Shown piece after piece: positions 1-12,500 of a stretch of DNA of 64,000 nt; within the stretch, counting starts at the first letter, position 1, and every line of letters starts with the position of its first letter. Under the pieces are notes generated by a model that worked only from the letters and a program-made list of their open reading frames with translations, made no database searches and was not told where the DNA came from. Made by a program: the position numbers and the translations under genes. This DNA is from Falciphora oryzae. Its lineage: Eukaryota > Ascomycota > Sordariomycetes > Magnaporthales > Magnaporthaceae. The stretch is from the NCBI GenBank assembly GCA_000733355.1, contig JNVV01000007.1, positions 308,624 to 372,623 on the forward strand. The letters are read 5' to 3'.

Positions 1-365
1 ATCAAACGTAAAGCTTCCGTGAATCAATAGCGAGGCAGAAACGCAAGTGGCCTTGAGCGAGGATTTCTCTATGTTTTTAGGGTCCTGCGAACAAACACGG
101 CTTTGTCCTTGTATGCCGCCTATGAGCCTTTGGCTCGCCCTTTTTTTTTTCCCCCTCGTCTTTACCGTCATCAAAAGACATCAGATCATCAAGCCTGGGA
201 TTTGCCCCCTCCCAAGGCATGCCACCTTGGTGTCCGAGCCCAGCGTTTCCCCCAGAAAGTCTATTACTTCTATTGTACATGTCGTTTTTTATACAATCGG
301 AAATCTCGTTGACACATGCATCGAAATAGGGGCTTCTCCCTTGGCCACAAGATATTTGTATCGGC

Positions 366-3068
366 TTATTTTGTCCTCTTGGCCTCCAGCTCCGCCTCGT
401 ACTTGGCAACGAGCTCCTTCCTGTAGAAAAGAAAAAGGGGAGAGTGTCAGCATAATTCTTGAACAAAGGAATCGGCTCCTGTCGGAACCTACTGTAGGTG
501 CATGGGCGCGGCGGCGTAGTGGCTGAACTCCATGCTGAACTCGCCCTTGCCCTGGGTGGCGGCGCGGAGGTGGGTGCTGAAGCCGAACATGGAGTTGAGC
601 GAGCAGTCGGCGACGAGGGTGAAGTCGTCGGCGCCGACCTCGGTGTCGACAACGGTGCCGCGCTTGTTCATGAGCATGAGCACCGCGCCCTGGAATTCGA
701 CCGGGGCCGTGATGGTCGTCTTCATCAGCGGCTCCAGCACCTGGCCGCCGGCGTCGGGGAAGGCCCTGCGGAAGGCCATCTGGGACGCCAGGTTGAAGGC
801 GTGATCGGACGAGTCCGTCACGTGGGTCGCGCCGTCCGTGATGATCATGGTGGTGCCGATGACCTTGTGGCCCAGCAGGGGGCCCTTGGCGCTGATCTCA
901 TCGAAACCCTTCCCGCAGGCCGAAAGGAACTTGTCGGGGATGTTACCACCCACAACGCGTGTCTCGAAGTGGTTCTTCTCCGGGTCCTCGGTGTTGGGCT
1001 CGATCCAGCCGACAATGCGGGCGTAGTCGCCGGGACCGCCGGTCTGGCGCTTGAGCAGGTAGTCAAAGTCTGCGCGGCGTGTGATGGTCTCGCGGTAGGC
1101 GACGCGCGGCTGGCCCGTCTCGCAGTCAACCTTGTACTCACGGCGAAGGCGTTCGACGTAGACCTCAAGGTGCAGCTCGCCCATGCCCGAGATGATGGTC
1201 TCCTCAGACTCGTCGTCGACGTGCAGCCGGAAGGTTGGGTCCTCGCGCTGGAACCGGTTCATGGCCTTGGAGAAGTTGTCCGAGTCGGAGCTGCGCTTGG
1301 GCTTGATGGACAGCGACATGACAGCGTCGGGCACGAACATAGACGACATGGTGTAGGGCAGGTTGCCGTCGGTGAAGGTGTCGCCCGACGCGCACTCGAC
1401 GCCGAACACGGCGCAGATCTCGCCCGCACCCACCTCAGCCACATCTTCCATCTCGTTGGAGTGCATGCGCACGATGCGCGGGATACGCACCTTCTTGTCC
1501 GTCCGCGAGTTGAACAGGTTGGTCCCCTTCTTCAGGGAGCCCTGGTACACGCGGATGTACGTCAGCTGGCCATAGGGGTTCTCCTCCAGCTTGAACGCAA
1601 GTCCGACGAAGGGCATGGCCGGGTACGGCACGAGTGCCGTGGGTGCCTCGCCCTTGGTCTTGTCCAGCGCCACGTTCTCGACCTGCGACGGGTTGGGCAG
1701 GTAGTCGCAGACAGCGTCCAGCATCGGCTGGATGCACTTGTCGGCGAGGGCGGAGCCCATCAGGACAGGGGTGAACTTGAGCGCGATGGTCGCCCTCCGG
1801 ATCGCTGCCATGATCTGTTCCGGTGTCGGTGTCTTCTCCTCGAGGAAGAGCTCTGCCATCTCGTCGTCAACGTCGGCCAGCTTCTCGATGAGCTCCTGGC
1901 GCTTCCGCTCGGCCAGCTCCTTGAGCTCCTCGGGCACCGAGTTGGACACCCTGACGTTGATGCCCCTGGCACCCTCGGTGCGGATAGACCTCATATGAAT
2001 CAGATCGACGACGCCCTCAAATTCCTTCTCGGTGCCGATGGGGATCTGGATGGCGGCCGCGGGGATCTTGAGCTTGGTGTTGATCTGCTCGACGGCCTTG
2101 AAGGGGTTGGCGCCCATGCGATCCATCTTGTTGACGAAGCTGATGCGCGGCACGTTGTAGCGCTTCATCTGCCTGTCGACCGTGATAGTCTGACTCTGCA
2201 CACCCGAGACGGCGCACAGGATCATGACGGCACCATCGAGGACCCGCAGCGCACGCTCGACCTCGATGGTGAAGTCGATGTGGCCGGGGGTGTCGATCAG
2301 GTTGAAGTGGTATGTCACATCCTCGCCGTCCTCCTTCTTGTTCCAGTCGGCAAACGTGGCCGCCGACTGGATGGTTATTCCACGCTCCCTCTCCAGCTCC
2401 ATCGAGTCCATCTTGGCTCCAACGGCATCCCGTCCCCTGACCTCGTGTATGGACTTGATACGGCCGGTGTAGAAGAGAACGCGCTCCGTGACCGTGGTCT
2501 TGCCGCTGTCAATGTGGGCCTGGAGGAGGTGTTACCGCGCGGTGTCAGTAGAGGGACCAACAAGGCTTGGGTAGCTCGAGGCGGAGGGCGTGCCCCTGTC
2601 CGTGAGCGGGGTGTTGCTGCCCCCGCCGCCGCGGGGCGCTGGAGGCGATAGCGTGCCGCCATTGACCTACCGCAATACCGATATTCCGCACTCGCGAAAG
2701 CCTCAGTGCCTCCTCGGGGGTCATGGCGGCGGCCGCGCTCTCGGCCGTGAGGCTCTTCGCTGCATCCTGGGCCTGCTTGAGTCTGAGGGGCAGACAGCAC
2801 ACGACACATTAGCGACTGGTGCACGAGGGGTGGGAAGACAGATGCGCCATGCCACTTACGCAGCCTGCGCGGCTGTCAGGGCGCGTAGCCTCGAGCTCTC
2901 GCTGAAGCACCGGCTGCCGTAGCCCAGTCGTGACACGGTCCGGAGTGACGCTGGACGCGCCCCCCTGAGACCGGCAGTCTCTAAGCTGTAAAACCGGCCA
3001 GGCACCGCAAGGCCGGAGCCGAGCAGACGCCGGTCCAGCGCCGCTACCACCGTCCTAGGCGCCCTCAT
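366..3068 (-). CDS. MEF1: Mitochondrial translation elongation factor G1
   Basis: GTPase that drives ribosome translocation in the mitochondrial matrix. Four exons can be placed: 3068-2860, 2782-2671, 2519-493 and 420-366, giving about 800 aa. The N-terminus is Arg/Ala-rich without acidic residues at the very start, as expected for a mitochondrial presequence. G1 is [12 protein letters not shown], formed across the exon 2/3 junction, followed by ERERGITIQ (G2), DTPGHIDF (G3) and NKMDR (G4), then EF-G domains II-V. The large exon appears to stop at HLQ, but a donor GTAGGT inside that Gln codon and an acceptor before 420 add a conserved-looking charged tail ([17 protein letters not shown]). The start at 3068 is preferred to an in-frame upstream ATG at 3101 because it opens the presequence directly. 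Identity is secure; the exact start is less so. Confidence 0.95.
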
Positions 3069-3844
3069 CTTGTCTAAACAACAAACAAGAACGGGGTTCA
3101 AAAGACAAGGCCGCAGAGAGCGGAAGAATTACCAAAGAGATACTAGGAATAGAAACGAACCACCGCCACAGCTCCAATTCAATTTTTGGCCTGCACCGCT
3201 AATCGATAATTTTTTTTTTGGACCCCTGCCGGCAACCTAGGTCCGATTGACCAATGTCGAGACACCCTGCTGGCCACATTCCCCACACGCACGACTTCCT
3301 CCCGCATCAAGCTCCTGGAGATTCCAATACCACCACCAACACATTAATTCCACTCAACCAACAATTGAACGCCTCAGTCACAGGGGAGACACTGATGGAT
3401 ACCGTTTATGCATGGCTAGTAAAAACAAAGATCGGAAATTCTCGAGGATGAGACCGATATACCGTGAAATACCGAAAACCGAATTATGCATATCAGGCGG
3501 ATGAACAATCCATGCTGGGCTGAGAATCAGAAACCACAGGCCAACAGACAGTGCACTGCTTTTGCCTCAAACCGCGGTAAAGAACCCGTGCTCTCCTTCA
3601 AGAATCCATCCAACGCCACCCCGTCTCATAAATTTCATGATATGACACTCGCTGGAAAAAAAAAAAAAAAAGAAGAAAACCCCATATTTTGGGTATAATT
3701 ATCCATCAGGTGGAAAGAATAAGAATCGAAGCAAGGGACAAGAGGCCGGACGCCAAAGACTCCATGGGGCAATGCAAATTGACCAACACTCGTAGATGTG
3801 ACATAACGGAGGCATACAGGGCATCGGAGCAGGCCGCCGGTTCA
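3069..3844. other. Spacer upstream of MEF1, downstream of the protease gene
   Basis: About 780 bp separate the MEF1 start from the end of the protease gene, both on the minus strand. It should hold the MEF1 promoter and 5' leader near 3069-3240, with a T-tract around 3211, and the protease 3' end. There is an A-tract near 3656-3671. No credible coding region seen. Confidence 0.6.
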
Positions 3845-5478
3845 TCACCAGGCCAGACCAAAGATCAGGGCCACGCCAGTCACCAGAAGGTGTGGCCTGA
3901 CGTCTAGCATCTTGGGCGGCGATGCCGACCTACCCACACCTTCGTGGAAGCCCATCTGGGCGACAAAGGCCGGGGACGTCACGAGAGGCTTGACGGTAGC
4001 CTGCTCCTGATTAGGGGCCACAGTTGCTGATGGGATCGGGGCACCACTGCTCGGAAAGGCAATAATGTTGGAGCTGGTCGAGTTGAAATCGGTGGGCGCG
4101 ATGCCGACCTCGTTGTTCACGAGGTCGTAGACGACGTAGGCGGACCGCAGAAACGTGTCGCCCAAGATGAATGGATCGCCCGTGAAGTTCTGGATCCCAA
4201 ATGTGCACGCCTTCTGGCCCTTGTAGATGCCCGCGGTGAATTTGAGACCCTCAGTCATCTCCAGCACGAGCTCGTCCATCCGCACTTGGATCCTCGGGCC
4301 ATTGGGGCCCGCGAACCAGAATTCAAATATGCCCTTGCTCTTCTGCATCGAGCACGGGATCATCGCAAGGCCCATGTCATCGGACCAGACAGCGCCCGTC
4401 TCCCTCCAGGTTTGTTGGGCTAGATCCTGTGGCAGGTACGAGAGCGTCGTGCCCGAGTCCAAGACAACGGGGACGGGGAAGGTCTTGGAGGTCAGGACGT
4501 CCTTGCCGCTGCTGCTGTGCGCCTCGAGTGAGGTCAGGGCAACGAGGAAAGACGTGTAGTTGCCTAACTTGCCGTCCTCGTATACCTTGATGCGTGTCAG
4601 GTTCCCCTTGTACTTCTCGGTGTCGATGCCCCCAAACAATATGTTCCCAGTCGACGACTGCAGGTCGTTCAGCCACAGGCTGTACGCGTTGGTCCGTATC
4701 ATGCCGTCGTTCATCATGGTGGCAGGAAGGTTTGGATATGGGCTGGATGAGGAGTTGGTTGTGACGATGGCCTCGTTCAGGGGGTAGCCGATGCCGGCCA
4801 GACCGTACGGGACGTCGCCATCCAGGCCCAAGCCCATGGTCAGATTGGCCACAGTGGCAGAGCCAATCGCGAAGCGGTCGGTGAAGTAATCTAGTAGAGA
4901 CGGTGCGGGTCAGCCTCGTCGTGTCGACAGTGCCGTCGGAGCCTGGGAGATAGATGTCGAGGTTGTGCGCTTACCTCCTTTTGCGTGGGTCCCGTCCAGA
5001 TACTGTATGCTGAACTTGTCCTTCCCAACCGTCTTGAACCCTTTCGAGTCGGACGGCGTAACTAATTGCAGGTATTCATGGTCAGAGGCGACTCCGGTGT
5101 CCAGGCCTGGTAGCGCGGCCGGTAGGGTGAGGGGCATGGGACGGAGGATATCCTACAGGAGCCTAGGGTGCAGCCATTGGGTTTCTTGGTCGACGGTTTA
5201 CAAGCGGACGAAGCGGGCACCCAGATGTCGCTGCTGCCGGTATCCAGCTGCAGGGTCAGGTTCTGGGGAGGGCTGCCAACGGTGCACGTTAAGAAGTAGC
5301 CACCCCTTGACCTGTCGTTGGTGATGACCTCCTCGAATGTATCCGCCGGTGCCCTTCTGTCTAGCCTCGCGCGGGGTTGCAGCTGCCGCCTCTCGATATC
5401 GAACTGGACCACGCCCTCGGTGGCCAGCGAGGTTGCGACAAGCAGCGACCCAAAGGCGACTGCCACGGGGGCCCTCAT
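3845..5478 (-). CDS. Secreted, probably GPI-anchored aspartic protease (pepsin A1, yapsin/OPSB-like)
   Basis: Pepsin-family endopeptidase of the secretory pathway. Exons 5478-5157, 5061-4975 and 4890-3845 join in phase to about 484 aa. A signal peptide covers roughly residues 1-20, followed by a short basic propeptide containing RR sites. The first catalytic motif is DTGSSDIWVP; the second is DSGTTLSYLP. A Ser/Pro/Thr-rich stretch follows the catalytic fold, and the protein ends in a hydrophobic tail (LLVTGVALIFGLAW), the arrangement of a GPI-anchor signal. Exon 1 joins exon 2 as GSF-TPSDSKGF and exon 2 joins exon 3 as HAKG-DYFTDRF, both normal for the family. The leader just before the ATG is A-rich. 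Family and secretion are clear; GPI anchoring is inferred from the tail. Substrate unknown. Confidence 0.92.
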
Positions 5479-6776
5479 TTTTTTATTTTTTTTCTTCCTT
5501 CCCTGCCGACTGCGTTTCCCGTTTTGCTATCGGCTGGGAGGGATTTTCTTCCCTCTATTTTTCTTCTCCCTTGCTCGTCTTTGCGCGATTGATTACTGTT
5601 CCTGTCCAAATGGGCGTTTGCCCACAAGCGCCCGGCGCCGCGGGTTGTCGTGGTTGTTGCGATGCGTTTCGTTGAAGGCGCGTGGACGAGCAAGTTGATG
5701 ACGTCTCCACACCACAGGCTGCGGGCGGGCGGCCTGACAGGCTCGGGTCGGGGTCCGGGGCACCGTCAAGGACAGTGTGGCGGGCGCTACGGACGATTCT
5801 GGCGCCTGGGCTGGACCGTGGCGGCACGCATGGGTGGATGGCGGACCTGGGCCTTCTTTCGCTCGAAACGAAGGGCGAGGCGGAGCGAGGACAGAGTTGA
5901 GGATGCTCAATCATGGCAAAGGAAAGATCAGGTCAATCTGGGGGAGTCGAGTGGAATATGGTGGACAGGCAGATGGGAAACCCAAGAAAAGCCAAGACGC
6001 TTGTGGACGAAAATGACGCCAAGCGACGCTGGGGAAGCAGCCAAGCCGCGTCCATTGGGAAATGGGTGCCCGTTATTTGGCTGGAGAGCATGGAGCATTC
6101 GGAGGCACAGGCTGGGCACAGGCAACCCGGAACCTGCCCCTGGCCGACCGCTGCCCCCTCGCCGCCCTCCGAGGCACTGCCTGGGAGACGACGACACGGA
6201 TGCAGGTAGATTCCATGATGGGATGAAGCGACTCAGGCGGCATCATGTCCATGGCTGTTTGGTTCCTAGCCGTCGGCGCGCGGCTGGAGGGCACAGGCCT
6301 TGCCGGCCAGGTCGCCGCCCGGGCCATGTTGCGGTGCGATACATGACGAGATTGGCGTTTGCAGACCTGCAAAGTATCGAGGTGTTTGAGTCGAGGCCAA
6401 GTCGCGAAATATAAATTATGGGTCGCTTGTACCTCAGCAGCGAAAAACCGAGCCGGATCTTCGGCACACCTTGTTTGACTCCGCTGCACATTGAAACCCG
6501 TGCTCCATCGCACCAGAGGCGGCCCGGGGGACGGCATGGGCTGCGGCAGCTATCCATTGCGCCATTCCCCAGGCGGTCCCTCGAGGCTCCTGAGCCCAGC
6601 TGTCAGGGTTGGGGTTGCAAGCCCAGCTGCCCAGCTTGATCAACCGGCACTCAAATTGATCTCCAGCCGAAAACCTTGGCTGAGCAGGCTTTGGCTGGGA
6701 TGCCCTCCGATTGGCCTCTGATGTTTAGTACGGGATTTTAGCTTCACTGGTAGGAACTATCAGGACCTATGCACCA
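5479..6776. other. Spacer between protease and aminotransferase genes
   Basis: About 1.3 kb upstream of the protease start. It begins with a T-rich stretch on the plus strand (A-rich leader on the minus strand). A plus-strand ORF of 254 codons crosses 5650-6414, but it has no recognisable domain or low-complexity pattern and sits where a promoter is expected, so I do not call it a gene. Confidence 0.5.
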
Positions 6777-8145
6777 TTATATGCCATATAGCGAAAAGCA
6801 ACACTTCCTCCCACCAGACAGACACCAGCGCAGCCTGCTCAAACAAGACCCAAGCCGCTTCAGCCACTTCAAAATCTCTTGTCCACGTAGTCCCCTAGCC
6901 TCCCCAATGCTGCCTCCAGTACCCCCGTCTCGCACGTGTAACCAATGCGAATCGAAGCCTCGAAAGTCCTTGCCATTCCCAAAACACGTCGATCCAGGGA
7001 CGAACATGACGTTTGTCTCTTGCAGCACGTCTACGCAAAGCTTCTCGTCATCCATCGGCTCGCTGTCCTTGCTGAAGCGAACAAAGGCTGTTGTCCCTGC
7101 AAGAGGTTTCACCCAGGAGCAGACAGAGTTGTGTTTGTCCACAAATGCCTCGAGGAGAGGGGGATTTGTCCGCGCCAGCTCAAGATTTCTCTTTATGAGA
7201 GCCGGTCGGATCGCTGGCGAGAGAGCGAAGCTGGCGACACGGTCATCCAACTGCGAAACGCTGATGACCATGTAGTCGCGCGCAGAAGCCAGAGACTCGA
7301 TGAGGCCGCCGTTCCTGCAAGCTAGCCATCCGATCCGGATACCGGCCAGGGAATAGACCTTTGACATGGACCCGCTCACAATGGTCCTCTCGTAGCCCAT
7401 AGAGAGGGCCGATGGCGGGGCCTCGTCCACGTTGAGGCTGTGGAAGAGGGGCCGGTAAACTTCATCGGAAAGAACCCATATGTTGCGCTTCCTGGCGAAT
7501 TCAACGATACCGTGAAGCACGGATCTGGGGATCAGTGCACCGCTGGGGTTGTTGGGGTTGTTGATCACGATCAGCTGTGGCTGTTAGTCAGACAGACGGC
7601 ATTCCTCCATATTATCGCTACAGCCTGTGGCGGGGCATAGTGCAACAGACCTTGGTGTTGGTCTTGACCAAATGGTCCAGCTCCTGCAAGTCGGGGACAT
7701 AGCCATTGGCCTCCTTGAGCCTCCACAGCGAGACCTCGGCGCCGAGAGACTCGGGGACAGAGTAGAGCTGCTAGTAGGTAGGGTACACGCAGATGACATG
7801 GTCTCCCGGTCCGACCAGCGTATAAAAGAGCAGGAAATTGGCAGGAATGGCGCCGGCTGTCACCAAAACATTTTCGGGTGCCGGCTCGTCCGCGCCGTCC
7901 GCGGCGCCGTAGAGAGACGCGATGTTGCGGCGCAGTGTATCAGAGCCGCGAATCGCGCCGTATGTCAGCTTCCTGGAGGATGAAGCGACGAGGGGGTTTA
8001 ATCCACCGTCCTTTTCCGACGAGAGCCCGACGAGATCCCGGACCGAGACGGATGCTGCGCAAGTTTCTGCGATGTTGAGAACGCCCGGCGTGAGCCCATA
8101 CTTGTCCATCCATTGCTCGACTGCGAATGGCTCGATTTGCACCAT
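6777..8145 (-). pseudogene. Class I/II PLP-dependent aminotransferase, broken by a stop and a frameshift
   Basis: Fold-type I aminotransferase. The preferred start is 8145 (MVQIEPFAVEQW). The first part runs to VYPTY and then meets an in-frame TAG at 7773-7771. The same frame continues past it as QLYSVPESLGAEVSLW to a donor at 7650. A 76-nt intron (7650-7575, branch-like CTAAC) leads to LIVINNPNNPSG. The PLP lysine motif SGSMSKVYSLAGIRIGW is present. Near 6950-6957 the frame shifts by one base: the open frame gives an unrelated tail ending at 6777, while the neighbouring frame gives RIGYTCETGVLEAALGRLG, the expected family C-terminus, stopping at 6869. Two independent lesions suggest a recent pseudogene, unless they are assembly errors. 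All other genes in the window are intact. Confidence 0.85.
7575..7650 (-). other. Intron of the aminotransferase gene
   Basis: Donor GTCTGT is weak but the acceptor CCACAG and an upstream CTAAC are good. Removal joins TNTK to LIVINNPNNP in phase, which is the conserved PLP-binding region. Confidence 0.8.
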
Positions 8146-9516
8146 GATGAAGCTGGCTGGCACTAATTGCGGAAGGTGTCTGAAGTGTTGAGGCCGTGTA
8201 ATGCTTATTGATGTCAAGACACTCAATGAGAAGCGCGATATCGACCACAGCCGTTATAAGTGGTGTTATAAATGGTGGTCTTCAAAGGAATTCCCTGGCT
8301 GGCTTTACACAAAGACCCTCCGCAAGGGCGCGCCTTGTGTTAGCGGGGCAAGAAAGTTATCTAATGTCGGAGGCCTTGATATCCATCTGCCTGCGTCACA
8401 TCCAGTCTTCTCACATCTTGAAAAAACCTACATCCGCATGAACAGGACCAGGAGGTGGTAAGTTTATTGGTACCGAACTGGAAGCGCCCCGTCAACGGTT
8501 TCCCCCATCGACTCTAGATGCGCCTCGGACTGCAGCTCGTCGGGAAAGTCCGAAGCCATGTCCACGGTTATCTGATGCGTTGAAAGAGCCTTATGAGCAA
8601 GGCATCCATGCGGGGACAAAAAAAAAAAAAAGGCCGCAGCGCTAAATGGGAGGTAGCTCACACTACCTGGGGAGGTTCCGATGCACAGGGAAACGAAACG
8701 TCATATTTGAGTTGCTGCAGAGCAGCATGGTCTGGCCTGATGCTGCAGGCATTCGGGGCGAGGCTCTTCTACTGGCGCGAGTGATTGGAGATGCCCAGGC
8801 ACGGTTGCAGTCGCTCGGTTGAAGATGGGCGGGGTTTGATCCCTGCTGGGACCCATCGTGCCCGTCATCAACTTGGAGGGAAGACCTGGGGAGATGGAAG
8901 GTCGGGGCTGGGTGCTGTGGTGATTTGGGTGGCAGACCAGCCCGAGCACTGCCACTCACACAAGCACCACAGGCGCGGCTCGCTCGTTTGCTTGTGCATC
9001 CATCCGTCCATCCACCACCATCCATCTCTCTGCCTTCCATCCCCGTCCCGCCGTTTCCCCTCAGGCGATCTGGCAAGAAATCTCTCAGTGGGCAGGCAGG
9101 CTGAGGCGGTTTATCTTCTTCTCCCAATTTTTCTCGGGAGCCCTGGAGGTATCCGTCATCATATCATCCGTCTCACGAACCATCAGGCCAAGGGCTCAAC
9201 GCTTTTTGGACACAAGGACGAGGACGAGTCGCGTCTCCTCTCCCTCGCGACGTCGTGCTCCGCCTGAAGCCACCACGCACGGACGGCCCTGGAAACCAGT
9301 GCTAGCGCCACCCGAAGTCGGCTCCTGATTGGGGCTTTTTGGCTCGAGTTTGCTGCACGGCCTCCTACCTAGGGGGCACCTCTAGGCGGTCGACATCACT
9401 CCCGCCGACCGAGGCCCACCACACGTCTTCTCTAGACTCCGACGGAACAACGGCTTGACGCGCTCACCAACCCCGACAGCTTGAGCCGTCGCGCCTGTCG
9501 GCACCTATCCGCAAAG
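8146..9516. other. Divergent promoter region, aminotransferase / ABC transporter
   Basis: About 1.4 kb between two divergently transcribed genes. It contains an A-tract near 8619-8632 and a pyrimidine-rich stretch with CCATCCATCCA words around 8998-9050. No ORF with protein-like features. Confidence 0.55.
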
Positions 9517-12500
9517 ATGCCGCCGAGACAATTCCAGGCGCTTGCGCTGGGCGCAGCGTCGCTATTGTTGCTGCCGTCGCTGGCGTCTGCCTCGGCCAAC
9601 TTCACTTCGTACGACACGATGCGGGCGCAGCTCGCCCTGATGGATGATCGGCCCAAGGACTGCCCGCCATGGTGCGCTTCCCCCCAACAACGCGCGCCTG
9701 CAAGGACACATACCCACGAGATGTCTGCTAACCCATCCTGCCGTTTCTCGACAGCTTCAACTGCCTTCTGCCGGCATACACCTGCGGCCAGTATGGGCAA
9801 TGTAACGAGTATGACGGCACCTGTCGGTGTCCCGAGGGCTACGGTGGCCTGGATTGCATGGAGCCTCGTGAGTCTTCCGCTATCGCTATGAGCCTGGATA
9901 CATATGTGGACATCGTGTTAATCAACTTGCATCTCTTGGACAGTCTGCGGCTCCCTCGCGCGCGGCAAAGACCGCCCCATGCGGAGCGGCGACAGCTGCT
10001 CTTGCGACGAGGGGTGGACGGGCATCAACTGCAACGTCTGTACCGAGAACAAGGCCTGCAATGCACTGATGGAGGACAACGAAGGCGGCGTCTGCTACCA
10101 GATGGGCAACGTCGTCAGCCATAACTACCAGATGTGCGACGTGACCAACAAACCGATTCTCGACATGCTGGGTGGTCGCAAACCCCAGGTCACCTTCGAC
10201 TGCGACCAGTCCACGGGCATTTGTGACTTCCAGTGTATGTTTTCGTCACCGACTCCCATGGCAGCGCCCCTGGCTTTGCTAACATGGTGCGCGCAGTCTG
10301 GATCGACCAGAAGGAGTCCTTCTACTGCAACCTCGAGGAGTGTAAGTCGACGGCCGAATTCGATGAGGCGCGCAACAACACCGCCTATGACTGCGACAAG
10401 ATCAAGTGCAGCTGCATCCCCGGACGTTTCCTCTGCGGTGAATCTGGGTCGGTGGACATTGGGGACTTCCTCGACCAGGAGATCAAGGGCCCGGCCACCT
10501 TCAAGTGCCTCCAGAAATCAGGTGGCACCAACAACTGCGATTTCGACGAGGCTGCAATGAACGACCTGATCAGCTCTATTTTTGGCGACAAGACCATCAC
10601 GCTCTCCTGCCGGTCGGGCGAGTGCATGTACCACACCCAAGTGCCCGGCTACCAGCGCCCTGTCCCCAAGATCAACACGCCGCTCATTGCCGGTGTCATT
10701 GCCATCTGCTCCTTGTTCCTTGCCGGTGCGATCCTGGTTATCTGGTATCTCTCTCGCCGCCAGTTCAGGCACGGCCCCATCCATCTAGATGATTCCGACG
10801 ACGAGGCCCTCAAGCTCATGACGGATCACAAGCCCGCGTCCCTCTACTTTGAGAACGTGTCGTACGGTCTGAATGGCAGGCAGATCCTCTCGGGCATCCA
10901 GGGCATGGCCCATCCCGGTGAAATCATGGCCATTATGGGTGCTTCCGGTGCTGGAAAGACAACATTCCTGGACATCCTGGCTCGCAAGAACAAACGCGGC
11001 CTCGTGGGCGGAGATTTCTACGTCAACGGCGAGAAGGTCGATGATACCGACTACAAGAACGTCATCGGATTTGTGGACCAGGAGGACACCATGTTGCCTA
11101 CCCTTACCGTGCACGAGACCATTCTGAACAGCGCCCTTCTCCGGCTGCCGCGTGAGATGAGCCGCTCGGCCAAGGAGCAAAGGGTGTACGAGGTCGAGAA
11201 GCAACTGGGAATCTACCACATCCGCGACTCGCTCATCGGCTCTGAGGAGGGTAAGGGGCGCGGCGTATCGGGCGGAGAGAAGAGGAGAGTTGGTATTGCT
11301 TGTGAACTTGTCACGAGTCCCTCGATCCTCTTCCTCGACGAACCTACCAGCGGTCTCGACGCCTACAACGCCTACAACGTCATCGAATGTCTCGTGACCC
11401 TGGCCAAGACGTACAAGCGCACCGTGATCTTCACCATCCACCAGCCCAGGTCCAACATTGTCGCCCTCTTCGACCGCCTTGTCTTGCTCGCCCAGGGCAA
11501 GACTGTGTACTCTGGACCTTTCCATCAATGCCAAGACTACTTTGACCAGATCGGCTACGCCTGCCCACCGGGCTTCAACATCGCCGACTACCTGGTTGAT
11601 CTGACCATGCATGCTGGGTCAACCACCTCCTTCGACGACGGATCCGTCTTGGCAGATGCGGCTAGTGTTGGCCCCAGTAGCACCCGTGCCGTCAAGTCCA
11701 TTGCGAGCATCTCTGGCGGCAGTGTCAACGATGACAGCGGCGCCGAGGCGTCGTCATCAACGAGACCTAAAGGCAAGCGGCGGGACTCGGTCAAGACGCG
11801 CCAGGAGAGGGAGCTCTTCACGAGGCGCAAGAACACTGTCGATACTGCTGCGTCCTCTGATGCCGGCGAGGAGATCGGCGCCTACCGCCTCCACAAGAAC
11901 CCCCAGACTCTTTCCTCGCCGCTTGCGGCGGACGATCCGCATGACCTCCCACCGGCGGCTATCGGCGGCACGGATTTGGACGTCCTTATCGGCTCTTTCG
12001 TGCAGTCAGACATTGCCGGGACCACACACGATGAGATACAACAGGCTATCGCCGGGGCGGAAAGCGCAAACGGCCGGCACCCGTCAGGATACAATCCGGA
12101 AGGACCAAACATCAACGTCGGCGTCATGGGCCGCGGGTACGCTCGTGTCAGCTATGCCCGCCAATTCATCATCCTGTCGCAGCGGACGTGGAAGAACCTC
12201 TACCGCAACCCGATGCTGATGCTGATGCACTACGCCATGGCGATCGTGCTCGGTGTCCTGTCCGGGTTCCTATTCTATGGTCTGACGAGCGACATTCCTG
12301 GCTTCCAGAACAGGCTCGGTCTGTTCTTCTTTGTTCTGGCTCTCTTCGGTTTTAGCACGCTCACCAGCCTGGGTGTCTTCTCTACTGAGCGGCTCTTGTT
12401 TGTCAGGGAGAGGGCCAACGGTTACTACTCACCCGTGACCTACTTCGCCGCCAAGATCATTTTTGACATCGTGCCCCTCCGCATCATTCCCCCCATCCTC

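Noticed and set aside
498..2651. 717-codon plus-strand ORF opposite MEF1
   Set aside because: Antisense shadow of a GC-rich coding region; composition (Val/Leu/Gly/His-rich) mirrors the real gene.
5650..6414. 254-codon plus-strand ORF upstream of the protease gene
   Set aside because: No domain or conserved-looking block, many Arg/Gly/Trp as expected from chance GC-rich frames, and it occupies promoter DNA.
8830..8860. GGGTTTGATCCC resembling a tRNA T-loop
   Set aside because: Lacks the conserved TTC start of the loop and no other arms fold around it.
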